Source: Candidatus Sabulitectum sp. (GTDB lineage Bacteria > Fermentibacterota > Fermentibacteria > Fermentibacterales > Fermentibacteraceae). Taken from it: a DNA stretch of 6,404 bases. Positions 1 through 5,110 of the stretch are shown in pieces. Each line of letters begins with the position of its first letter. The first letter of the stretch is position 1. The stretch lies in NCBI GenBank assembly GCA_023145935.1, contig JAGLDB010000110.1, positions 1 through 6,404 on the forward strand. The letters are read 5' to 3'. The notes below the pieces were generated by a model. It ran no database searches. It had not been told where the DNA came from and was given only the letters and a program-made list of their open reading frames with translations. A program made the translations under genes and the position numbers.

Positions 1-402
1 GGAACAGTTGGCCGGGAACTGGCTCAGACGGAAAGGGACAAAAGGGCGATCAGGGAACTGGAAGCAAAGTTTCGCCCTGAATTTCTGAACAGAATCGACG
101 AAGTTATCATTTTTGATTCGCTCACAAGGGAACAGATCCGGGGAATCGTTGTAATTCAGATAGAGAGGTTGAATGCTGTTCTTGCCGGGCAGAACCTTTC
201 TGTCTCTGCGTCAGACAGAGCAATTGAACATCTTGCAGAGCTGGGCTATGATCCGGCCTACGGAGCGAGACCGTTAAAGAGGGTTATTCAGAGAGAGGTA
301 CAGAACAGACTTGCTGAAGCAATTCTTAGAGGAGAGGTTTCTGAAGGCAGCTCTCTCAGAATAGATCTCGATGGTGATTCTCTGGTATTTATACCTGAAT
401 AG
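1..402 (+). CDS. clpB: ATP-dependent chaperone ClpB, C-terminal fragment
   Basis: This is the 3' end of a ClpB (Hsp100) protein disaggregase, a cytosolic AAA+ hexamer that works with DnaK to pull polypeptides out of aggregates. The frame is open from base 1 and ends at TAG 400-402, giving 133 residues; the start lies upstream of the window. Visible landmarks, numbered within the fragment: PEFLNRIDE at 26-34, whose Arg31 is the usual arginine-finger position of the second ATPase domain, and GYDPAYGARPLKR at 82-94, the sensor-2 motif with Arg90. The short C-terminal D2-small domain follows (QREVQNRLAEAILRGE, then a terminal beta strand). The sensor-2 wording and the end soon after it fit ClpB better than ClpA or ClpX, though ClpC cannot be excluded absolutely without the N-terminal part. 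A TTG at 169 is only an internal leucine codon. The gene converges on the methyltransferase gene downstream. Confidence 0.95.
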   Translation, partial: GTVGRELAQTERDKRAIRELEAKFRPEFLNRIDEVIIFDSLTREQIRGIVVIQIERLNAVLAGQNLSVSASDRAIEHLAELGYDPAYGARPLKRVIQREVQNRLAEAILRGEVSEGSSLRIDLDGDSLVFIPE

Positions 403-410
403 ATCACGGG

Positions 411-447
411 ACAGTGCCCTTCGGGATTTGCTCCCGAAGGGTGCTGT
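411..447. terminator. Long hairpin between convergent genes, putative bidirectional terminator
   Basis: Bases 411-426 pair with 432-447 over 16 bp around a five-base loop. The arm core is CCCTTCGGGA, and two G-U wobbles fall at the fifth and sixth pairs. It lies 8 bases after the clpB stop and its distal base overlaps the last base of the methyltransferase stop codon, so it sits at the end of both convergent genes. Neither strand has a clear run of U after the stem, so it is not a textbook intrinsic terminator. It may instead block 3' exonucleases or assist termination. The pairing is seen directly; the role is inferred. Confidence 0.6.
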
Positions 448-1169
448 TAACCGGGATTAAGACCTACTGCAATTAACGACCTTGCATTGGTGAAGCCATG
501 CTTTTTCAGATGAATCATTGCTTCTTCTCCCAGTTTTACAAGCCTGTTATTACCTTTCCCCCTCCGGCTGTATGACTTGAAGGTTATGTCCAGATATTCC
601 ATAAGCTTGGAATCGAAAGGATCGCCGCTTAGATCTTCAGACACATAAAATTCAAGATCGATCAGACCAACCCTCTTTATAAAATTCCTTAATTCATTCT
701 GAGTGAAAACAGGGTTGTGTACTGTTCCGTTCTCTGAATCTGTTGCTGCCCACCAGTTGTGCAGCAATGTATGAGTATGCTGCGAAGAAGTTTGATTTCC
801 GTCACAGAACATCTCTGTTACAATGAAGTACCCTCCGGGAGCAAGGGTGCGCTTCATTTCCTGCAGAACGATCTCAGGTTCTTTAAGGTGATGAAGAGAA
901 TTCGAAATAGCAACAGTGTTGAATGTATTGTTCTGAAATGCAAGCAGAGACCCATCCATGGCAGAGGGAGTTATCTTTCTGGATTTTCTTTCCTTCACCA
1001 TACTGATCAGTGACAAAGCTGCTGTATCAACTGCAACTATCAGACTGCAGGCGGTGAAACAGTGTTCCATTGTAAAAGCAAAATTACCCTTTCCTGTGGC
1101 AACATCAAGCACTTTTCCACCGGGCATTTTTTTAAGAAGCTTCTCAGTAACTGTTTTTGTAGCGGTCAA
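447..1169 (-). CDS. Class I SAM-dependent methyltransferase
   Basis: This encodes a soluble 240-residue protein with a Rossmann-type methyltransferase fold. Motif I is VLDVATGKGNF (20-30), the SAM-binding glycine loop in an ATGKGN variant. The acidic residue ending strand 2 is Asp48 (VAVD). SAMDGSLLAF (69-78) is the adenine-contacting loop with Asp72. SNSLHHL (89-95) is motif IV, and LAPGGYFIV (109-117) is the strand 5 motif. These are the hallmarks of the Methyltransf_11/UbiE-like group. The C-terminal half, with an HNWWAATD stretch at 137-144, probably forms the substrate side; the substrate cannot be told. The start is TTG at 1169-1167, preceded by GGGAG at 1180-1176 with six bases between; no in-frame ATG is nearby. 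The gene is monocistronic, divergent from the zinc-ribbon gene and convergent with clpB, so context gives no pathway. Confidence 0.85.
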   Translation of the reverse strand: MTATKTVTEKLLKKMPGGKVLDVATGKGNFAFTMEHCFTACSLIVAVDTAALSLISMVKERKSRKITPSAMDGSLLAFQNNTFNTVAISNSLHHLKEPEIVLQEMKRTLAPGGYFIVTEMFCDGNQTSSQHTHTLLHNWWAATDSENGTVHNPVFTQNELRNFIKRVGLIDLEFYVSEDLSGDPFDSKLMEYLDITFKSYSRRGKGNNRLVKLGEEAMIHLKKHGFTNARSLIAVGLNPG

Positions 1170-1203
1170 TGCTCTCTCCCGTAATTTGATACAATTTTGT
1201 CTT

Positions 1204-1233
1204 TTGGGTATTTGCGGTTCTTTGGACTATACT
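1204..1233 (+). promoter_or_regulatory. Candidate sigma70-type promoter for the zinc-ribbon gene
   Basis: A good -10 box, TATACT at 1228-1233, lies 18 bases after a weak -35, TTGGGT at 1204-1209. Transcription would begin near 1240, giving a leader of about 30 bases before ATG 1271. The -10 is one mismatch from consensus and the -35 three mismatches. This is a pattern match only. Confidence 0.4.
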
Positions 1234-1254
1234 AACAGTTATTCATCCTGAAAC
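1226..1254 (-). promoter_or_regulatory. Candidate minus-strand promoter for the methyltransferase gene
   Basis: On the minus strand TATAGT (1231-1226) is a possible -10 box, with GTTTCA (1254-1249) as a poor -35 at 17 bases. The -10 shares bases 1228-1231 with the plus-strand -10 because ACTATA-C/GT is nearly symmetric here. If used, the methyltransferase leader would be about 50 bases. The -35 matches consensus at only three of six positions, so support is limited. Confidence 0.25.
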
Positions 1255-1270
1255 GCATGTGGAGGCAGGT

Positions 1271-2791
1271 ATGACAAGATACGGATGTTTCGAGATCAGA
1301 ACCAGTTGCAGAAGCTGTGGACATCCAATTCCAGTGAACGACCCGCAAGGGTCACTTACATGCACAGCCTGTTTTGAAGAGATGGTGTTGTCTCCTGAAC
1401 GAATAGCTGGATTTCTCAATGATTTTGAAGAGGATTATGAAGGCTTAACAGAGGGACAGGGCCAGGGTGGCACTCTTATGGGCGGCGATGGTACTTTCAA
1501 GTACAGCTACTGGCGACTGAAACCCCGTTGTTCTTCCTGCGGGACCGCTCTTCCCATCCCTGAAGAACCCGGTGTTTCCACAGTAAGATGCAGCAATTGC
1601 AATCTCGAGTATTTTGTCTATCCAGTTCCGGAGCAGCTTCAGAAAAAGGTATCTTCTGCCAGGCTCTGCTTTACCCTTCAACCTCCACCCGGCAACAGTG
1701 CATCCGGTGAATTGAAAGTGGATGATGCTTCGCTGAAACCGGTAGTTATGTCCTGTCCTCAGTGCGCAGCTGCCCTCGCTGTTTCATCAGTGAGCGAGAG
1801 AATAATGAAGTGCAACTACTGTAATTCGGAAGTTTATGTTCCAGATGCCATCTGGAAAAGGCTTCATCCTGTGGCAAAGACTGAGGAATGGTTTGTCAGT
1901 TTCGAAGGTCAGACCAGTGCTCAAATTCAGGCATCAAGAAGATTGAAAGACCAGAAAGACCAGAGGAAGGAGCTTAAGGCGCGAAGAGTGAGCAGCTCTA
2001 CAGGAACCTTCCTGGCCAGATTCAGGCCTCTTTTGAAGTACCTGGGAGTGGTTGTAGTATCTCTGGTGATCGTCATGATCCTGTTTCTTGCTGGCGGACA
2101 CAGTTTCAAGAAAGTGCTGAGAACCGTATCGGAGCTGGGCGGAGTGGTTCTTTGGATATCAGTTGTGATCATTCCAGTGGGATTTGCTATCCGGTCTGCG
2201 TTCTTCGCTAGATTCGGTAAGGGCAAAGGGTGCAAACAGGCCATGAGGCATTTGGCTGATAAGCATAACTGGAAGCACGGATCAGCTGAGTACAACAGTT
2301 CTGTTGGCTATATAAATGCCAGCTATCTGGGAAGGGATATCGAGATTGATCCCGGGGATGATTATGCCATCGAGGTTGAGATACACGATTCTCCTTTTTA
2401 TCTGAACACAGAGGCTCCCGGGTATCCCGGTGATGAAGTGCAGAGGTTTACCACAGGCCACAGGACATTTGATGATCTTTTTCCAATTCGTTATGCCACA
2501 CCTGTACTTGCAGAGAGAATAGAAAGATCGCTGGATGAAGCAAAAGCTGTTCTTGCCCCTGTTTACTGGTTTCTGGACAGATGGGAGGGCAGGCTGGGAC
2601 GGCTCAAAATAGACAGCAATGATGTCTCTGCTCATCTTGTTCCAGGTCATGTGGAGATAATGGATTCTGGTGGCAAATACCTGCCTGGAAAGTACATTGA
2701 GCCTTTGCTTGAGGACATGATAGTTCTTGCTGCAGCAATCGATGCAGTTGCCGCAGGTAAAGAGCCAGAGTTTCCCGCCAACTCAAAGTAA
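1271..2791 (+). CDS. Membrane protein with three N-terminal zinc ribbons, unknown function
   Basis: I do not recognise a named family for this 506-residue protein. Three zinc-ribbon units occur in tandem: Cys13/16-Cys31/34, Cys87/90-Cys107/110 and Cys162/165-Cys181/184. Each is CxxC, 14-16 residues, then CxxC. Each also carries a similar tail ending in a hydrophobic/aromatic strand (EEMVL, LEYFV, SEVYV), so they look like internal duplications. A charged stretch rich in Lys/Arg/Gln (about 217-238) follows, then two hydrophobic segments at about 253-274 and 288-306. A C-terminal domain of about 200 residues ends the protein; it contains an FDDLFPIR motif (about 401-408) and no obvious catalytic signature. 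With no signal peptide, both the ribbons and the C-terminal domain are probably cytoplasmic. ATG 1271 is chosen over the in-frame GTG at 1259 because GGAGG at 1261-1265 sits five bases before it. The next gene starts 11 bases after the stop, indicating co-transcription. Confidence 0.8.
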   Translation: MTRYGCFEIRTSCRSCGHPIPVNDPQGSLTCTACFEEMVLSPERIAGFLNDFEEDYEGLTEGQGQGGTLMGGDGTFKYSYWRLKPRCSSCGTALPIPEEPGVSTVRCSNCNLEYFVYPVPEQLQKKVSSARLCFTLQPPPGNSASGELKVDDASLKPVVMSCPQCAAALAVSSVSERIMKCNYCNSEVYVPDAIWKRLHPVAKTEEWFVSFEGQTSAQIQASRRLKDQKDQRKELKARRVSSSTGTFLARFRPLLKYLGVVVVSLVIVMILFLAGGHSFKKVLRTVSELGGVVLWISVVIIPVGFAIRSAFFARFGKGKGCKQAMRHLADKHNWKHGSAEYNSSVGYINASYLGRDIEIDPGDDYAIEVEIHDSPFYLNTEAPGYPGDEVQRFTTGHRTFDDLFPIRYATPVLAERIERSLDEAKAVLAPVYWFLDRWEGRLGRLKIDSNDVSAHLVPGHVEIMDSGGKYLPGKYIEPLLEDMIVLAAAIDAVAAGKEPEFPANSK

Positions 2792-2802
2792 GGAATTCTT
2801 TT

Positions 2803-3597
2803 GTGAAAAAGTTGTGGCCTGAGTTTCTGGTTCTGGGTCTTTTCCTTCTGGGGGATGTGCTCTGGGACGGGCTGACCTCTGCTGCAGCAGGGGCAGGAGC
2901 AGGTATTTTTGCTTTCCTCATTCTTCTTTTCTTCAAAATAAAGAAGCCCGGGTTGATAGTGGAAGGGCTGTTGTTTGGAGGTATTACAGCCCTGGGTGAA
3001 TTTGTTGATTTTCCTGGTGGTACGGTTATTCTCATGGAGCTCGTTCTGGGTGCTATCCTGCTGGTATCAATGATAACTGGCAGAAATCTGATCACAGCCA
3101 TGGCTGGAGGGCTGGGCAAGGGGCTTTTTTCCAGGTCCCAGTACAGAATTCTTTCCATGACGCTGGGGTCTGTATTTCTTCTGCATGGTGTTATGAGTGT
3201 GATCATGGCACTCTACGGATTTCTTAACTGGTGGAGTGGAGGGATTCTCTTCCTTCTTTTATACTCCTTCGCTCTTGGCATCAGCAGATCCGGAATGAGG
3301 AAAGTTGTTATAAAGTCAATGCCTGAACTGGTGGAAGATAATGAAGGTAATTATCTTCTGGAGGTTGAAGGCCGGACTTCAGGAAAATTGCGTCTGGCAG
3401 AGGAGACCTCCAATACAACCACGATTCAATTAATTTCCATGGAACTAAGGCCGCATGAGTTTTTGAAACAGCTTGAAATTGCCATGAAGAGAAGAGGAAT
3501 AAGAAGCCTTGCAATAGATTGCTGGGACCGGGACGAGATCGAGCTGGAGATCCAGGGATATGTGAAAATCAACGAGGTGTGGAAAAAGAGAATTTAA
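2803..3597 (+). CDS. Polytopic inner-membrane protein with soluble C-terminal domain, unknown function
   Basis: This encodes 264 residues. The first 160 or so contain five or six hydrophobic segments (roughly 8-27, 28-44, 50-67, 73-92, 116-136 and 143-160) separated by short, often basic loops (KIKK at 45-48; GRN at 93-95). The remaining hundred residues form a hydrophilic, mixed alpha/beta tail ending in Lys-Lys-Arg-Ile. The order of segments and the TGRN loop faintly recall YciB (septation protein A-like) membrane proteins, but the extra tail is not typical and I do not claim membership. The start is GTG 2803. AAGGA at 2790-2794 overlaps the upstream stop codon and lies eight bases before the start, which suggests translational coupling to the zinc-ribbon gene. 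A role together with that protein in the membrane is inferred from the operon only. Confidence 0.75.
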   Translation: MKKLWPEFLVLGLFLLGDVLWDGLTSAAAGAGAGIFAFLILLFFKIKKPGLIVEGLLFGGITALGEFVDFPGGTVILMELVLGAILLVSMITGRNLITAMAGGLGKGLFSRSQYRILSMTLGSVFLLHGVMSVIMALYGFLNWWSGGILFLLLYSFALGISRSGMRKVVIKSMPELVEDNEGNYLLEVEGRTSGKLRLAEETSNTTTIQLISMELRPHEFLKQLEIAMKRRGIRSLAIDCWDRDEIELEIQGYVKINEVWKKRI

Positions 3598-3635
3598 GCT
3601 TGTGAGTTTCACGAAATTTGTTTCTTTCTTGTTTT
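3591..3635 (+). terminator. Weak candidate intrinsic terminator
   Basis: Immediately after the membrane-protein stop, TTGTGA (3600-3605) pairs with TCACGA (3609-3614) around a three-base loop. AATTT (3591-3595) can pair further out with AAATT (3614-3618), competing for base 3614. A T-rich tract (3617-3635) follows. The stem is short and AT-rich, so termination strength is doubtful. It does sit where the transcription unit should end before the oxidoreductase operon. Confidence 0.35.
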
Positions 3636-3697
3636 CAGTTCGCTATTTACACAGATGAGTAATCAGAGCAGTAATGGCGGTTTCTCATTGCCGGTGC

Positions 3698-3726
3698 TTG
3701 ACTTTTGCCGGAAGGAATGCCATTGT
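3698..3726 (+). promoter_or_regulatory. Candidate upstream promoter of the oxidoreductase operon
   Basis: TTGACT (3698-3703), one mismatch from the -35 consensus, is followed after 17 bases by CATTGT (3721-3726). That -10 is poor, with three of six matches, but it is preceded by the TG of an extended -10 (TGC at 3718-3720). Transcription from here would give a leader of about 70 bases containing the 3762-3771 palindrome. It is an alternative to, or second promoter beside, the one at 3767-3775. Confidence 0.25.
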
Positions 3727-3761
3727 ACAACACCAAGGAACAAAGAGAATTCTGTATTTAT

Positions 3762-3771
3762 TAACATGTTA
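3762..3771. promoter_or_regulatory. 10-bp perfect palindrome, candidate operator
   Basis: TAACATGTTA is a perfect inverted repeat inside the AT-rich intergenic region. It overlaps the first two bases of the TATATT box and covers its TG extension, where a bound dimeric regulator would block RNA polymerase. The flanks also pair at a distance: TTATTA at 3758-3763 matches TAATAA at 3777-3782. No regulator is encoded in the window, and a 10-base palindrome in AT-rich DNA can occur by chance. Confidence 0.3.
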
Positions 3772-3775
3772 TATT
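3767..3775 (+). promoter_or_regulatory. Extended -10 promoter candidate for the oxidoreductase operon
   Basis: TGTTATATT is an extended -10 element: TG, one base, then TATATT, with one mismatch to TATAAT. No reasonable -35 lies at 16-18 bases, as extended -10 promoters allow. Transcription would begin near 3782, just ahead of the AAGGAGGT ribosome binding site. This gives a short leader and fits the reassigned TTG start of the ferredoxin gene. Confidence 0.4.
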
Positions 3776-3789
3776 GTAATAAACTTAGC

Positions 3790-3797
3790 AAGGAGGT
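3790..3797 (+). promoter_or_regulatory. Strong ribosome binding site that fixes the ferredoxin start
   Basis: AAGGAGGT is a full match to the anti-Shine-Dalgarno core. It sits seven bases before TTG 3805, the optimal spacing. It lies inside the longer frame that could be read from ATG 3655, and no such site precedes that ATG. It therefore decides the start in favour of the TTG. Confidence 0.85.
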
Positions 3798-3804
3798 CCC
3801 TCAA

Positions 3805-4050
3805 TTGACCGATGCCAAGTACCCTCGTTCAGAGGTGAATCTGGATAAGTGCAAGGGGTGTGGATTGTGCATTGCAGCCTGCCCCAAGAAAGTTCTTGTC
3901 TTTTCACCGAAATTGAACTCTAAAGGCTACCACTACGCAGAGTATGTGGGCAGTGGTTGTGTTGGTTGTGGTAACTGTTTCTACAGCTGCCCTGAACCTG
4001 ATGCAATAACCGTTTACCTCAGGAACTATGATCCCGAGAAGGAGGTGTAG
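3805..4050 (+). CDS. vorD: 2-oxoacid:ferredoxin oxidoreductase delta (ferredoxin) subunit
   Basis: This is an 81-residue 2[4Fe-4S] ferredoxin-type subunit that carries electrons from the catalytic TPP subunits to external ferredoxin. Two cluster motifs are complete: Cys16-x2-Cys19-x2-Cys22-x3-Cys26-Pro and Cys52-x2-Cys55-x2-Cys58-x3-Cys62-Pro. The 25-residue insert between them ([20 protein letters not shown]) is typical of VorD/KorD rather than of free clostridial ferredoxins. The start is TTG 3805, seven bases after AAGGAGGT. The frame runs upstream to an ATG at 3655, but the 50 residues so gained lack a ribosome binding site, precede the usual VorD/KorD N terminus and span the promoter candidate at 3767-3775. 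The stop is one base before the alpha-subunit ATG. The VorD or KorD name depends on the substrate, which is not shown. Confidence 0.9.
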   Translation: MTDAKYPRSEVNLDKCKGCGLCIAACPKKVLVFSPKLNSKGYHYAEYVGSGCVGCGNCFYSCPEPDAITVYLRNYDPEKEV

Positions 4051-4051
4051 A

Positions 4052-5110
4052 ATGGCCAGAATGCTTATGAAAGGTAACTATGCAGCTGTATATGGTGCCG
4101 CAATGGCTGGATGCACTGCATATTACGGATACCCCATTACTCCTGCAAGCGAGGTGGCTGAATCAGCTGCCGCTCTTTTTCCCAAACTTGGAAGAACATT
4201 TGTTCAATCCGAGAGTGAAGTTGCTGCTATAAACATGGTTTACGGTGCTGCCGGAAGCGGCCAGAGGGTTATGACTGGAAGTTCAGGTCCTGGAATAAGT
4301 CTTAAGATGGAAGGAATCTCATACTGTGCCGGTGCAGCTCTTCCATGTGTGATCGTTGACATAATGCGCGGAGGCCCCGGTCTTGGAAACATTGGCCCGG
4401 AGCAGAGCGATTACAATCAGGTTGTAAAAGGCGGCGGACACGGCAACTACCGTAATATTGTTCTCGCCCCCAACAGTTGCCAGGAAATGTGCGACTATAC
4501 AATGCTGGCTTTTGAGCTTGCTGATAAGTACAGAACACCTGTGTTCGTCCTTACAGATGGAGTTATCGGGCAAATGATGGAATCTGTTACAATTCCAGAG
4601 CCTGTGAAAGAACTGCCGGACAAGAGTGATTACGCTGTTTTCGGCACACCATTGAATAAGAATCTGGTCAACTCTATATACATCGATCATGATGATCTGG
4701 AAGAGTGGAACATGGTTCTGCACAGGAAGTATCAAGTTATCAAGGAGAAGGAAGTCATGTGTGAAGAATACATGATGGATGATGCAGAGATCGTTCTTGT
4801 GGGGTACGGATCTGTCAGTCGGGTTCTTCGAACCGTTGTTGATGACGCAAGAGCAAAGGGAATCAAGGTGGGTCTTTTCAGACCAATAACTCTTTTCCCG
4901 TTCCCGAAGAACGAGATTAAGGCATTCCCGCAGCGCGGTATCAAGCATGTTCTTACAGTAGAGCTTTCAACCGGCCAGCTGGTTGACGATGTGAACCTTG
5001 CCCTTGCCGGAGTTATCACGAGTGATCTTTACTTCCGTCTGGGGGGGAATGTACCATCTGCAGATGAGATTTCCGATAAGATCTCCGAGCTTTACGGGGA
5101 GGAAAAATAA
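4052..5110 (+). CDS. vorB: 2-oxoacid:ferredoxin oxidoreductase alpha subunit (VorB/KorA type)
   Basis: This 352-residue cytosolic subunit supplies the pyrimidine-binding domain and the PFOR domain II of a ferredoxin-dependent 2-oxoacid dehydrogenase. It helps cleave a 2-oxoacid to CO2 and acyl-CoA. GYPITP (26-31) and [10 protein letters not shown] (53-62, with Glu56 placed as the residue that activates the TPP aminopyrimidine) mark the first domain. [11 protein letters not shown] (75-85) and RGGPGLG (106-112) are highly characteristic of VorB/KorA. The second, Rossmann-like domain begins near 246 ([11 protein letters not shown]) and runs through [12 protein letters not shown]. Length is normal for the short alpha type without a fused gamma domain. 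ATG 4052 is chosen over the in-frame ATG 4028 because GGAGGT at 4041-4046 lies five bases before it. The site is inside the end of the ferredoxin gene, so the two are translationally coupled. Wording resembles VorB slightly more than KorA; the substrate is unproven. Confidence 0.93.
   Translation: MARMLMKGNYAAVYGAAMAGCTAYYGYPITPASEVAESAAALFPKLGRTFVQSESEVAAINMVYGAAGSGQRVMTGSSGPGISLKMEGISYCAGAALPCVIVDIMRGGPGLGNIGPEQSDYNQVVKGGGHGNYRNIVLAPNSCQEMCDYTMLAFELADKYRTPVFVLTDGVIGQMMESVTIPEPVKELPDKSDYAVFGTPLNKNLVNSIYIDHDDLEEWNMVLHRKYQVIKEKEVMCEEYMMDDAEIVLVGYGSVSRVLRTVVDDARAKGIKVGLFRPITLFPFPKNEIKAFPQRGIKHVLTVELSTGQLVDDVNLALAGVITSDLYFRLGGNVPSADEISDKISELYGEEK

Noticed and set aside
759..1251. Two overlapping plus-strand open frames opposite the methyltransferase gene
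   Set aside because: The minus strand carries the full methyltransferase motif series; these frames have no ribosome binding site or recognisable sequence.
2604..3206. 200-codon open frame on the minus strand spanning the end of the zinc-ribbon gene and the start of the membrane-protein gene
   Set aside because: It lies wholly opposite two well-supported genes, has no family-like motifs and is rich in Pro/Arg/Ser as expected of a reverse-frame shadow.
2803..3597. Firm assignment of the membrane protein to the YciB/septation protein A family
   Set aside because: Only the spacing of hydrophobic segments and a TGRN-like loop are reminiscent; the long soluble tail and lack of clear YciB signatures make this too weak to name.
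3655..3804. Cys-containing 50-residue N-terminal extension of the ferredoxin, or a separate leader peptide
   Set aside because: There is no ribosome binding site before ATG 3655, the segment holds promoter-like elements, and a near-perfect site precedes TTG 3805.
4319..4948. 209-codon open frame on the minus strand inside the alpha-subunit gene
   Set aside because: It lies opposite a strongly conserved coding sequence (VorB/KorA), and its translation shows no domain signature.
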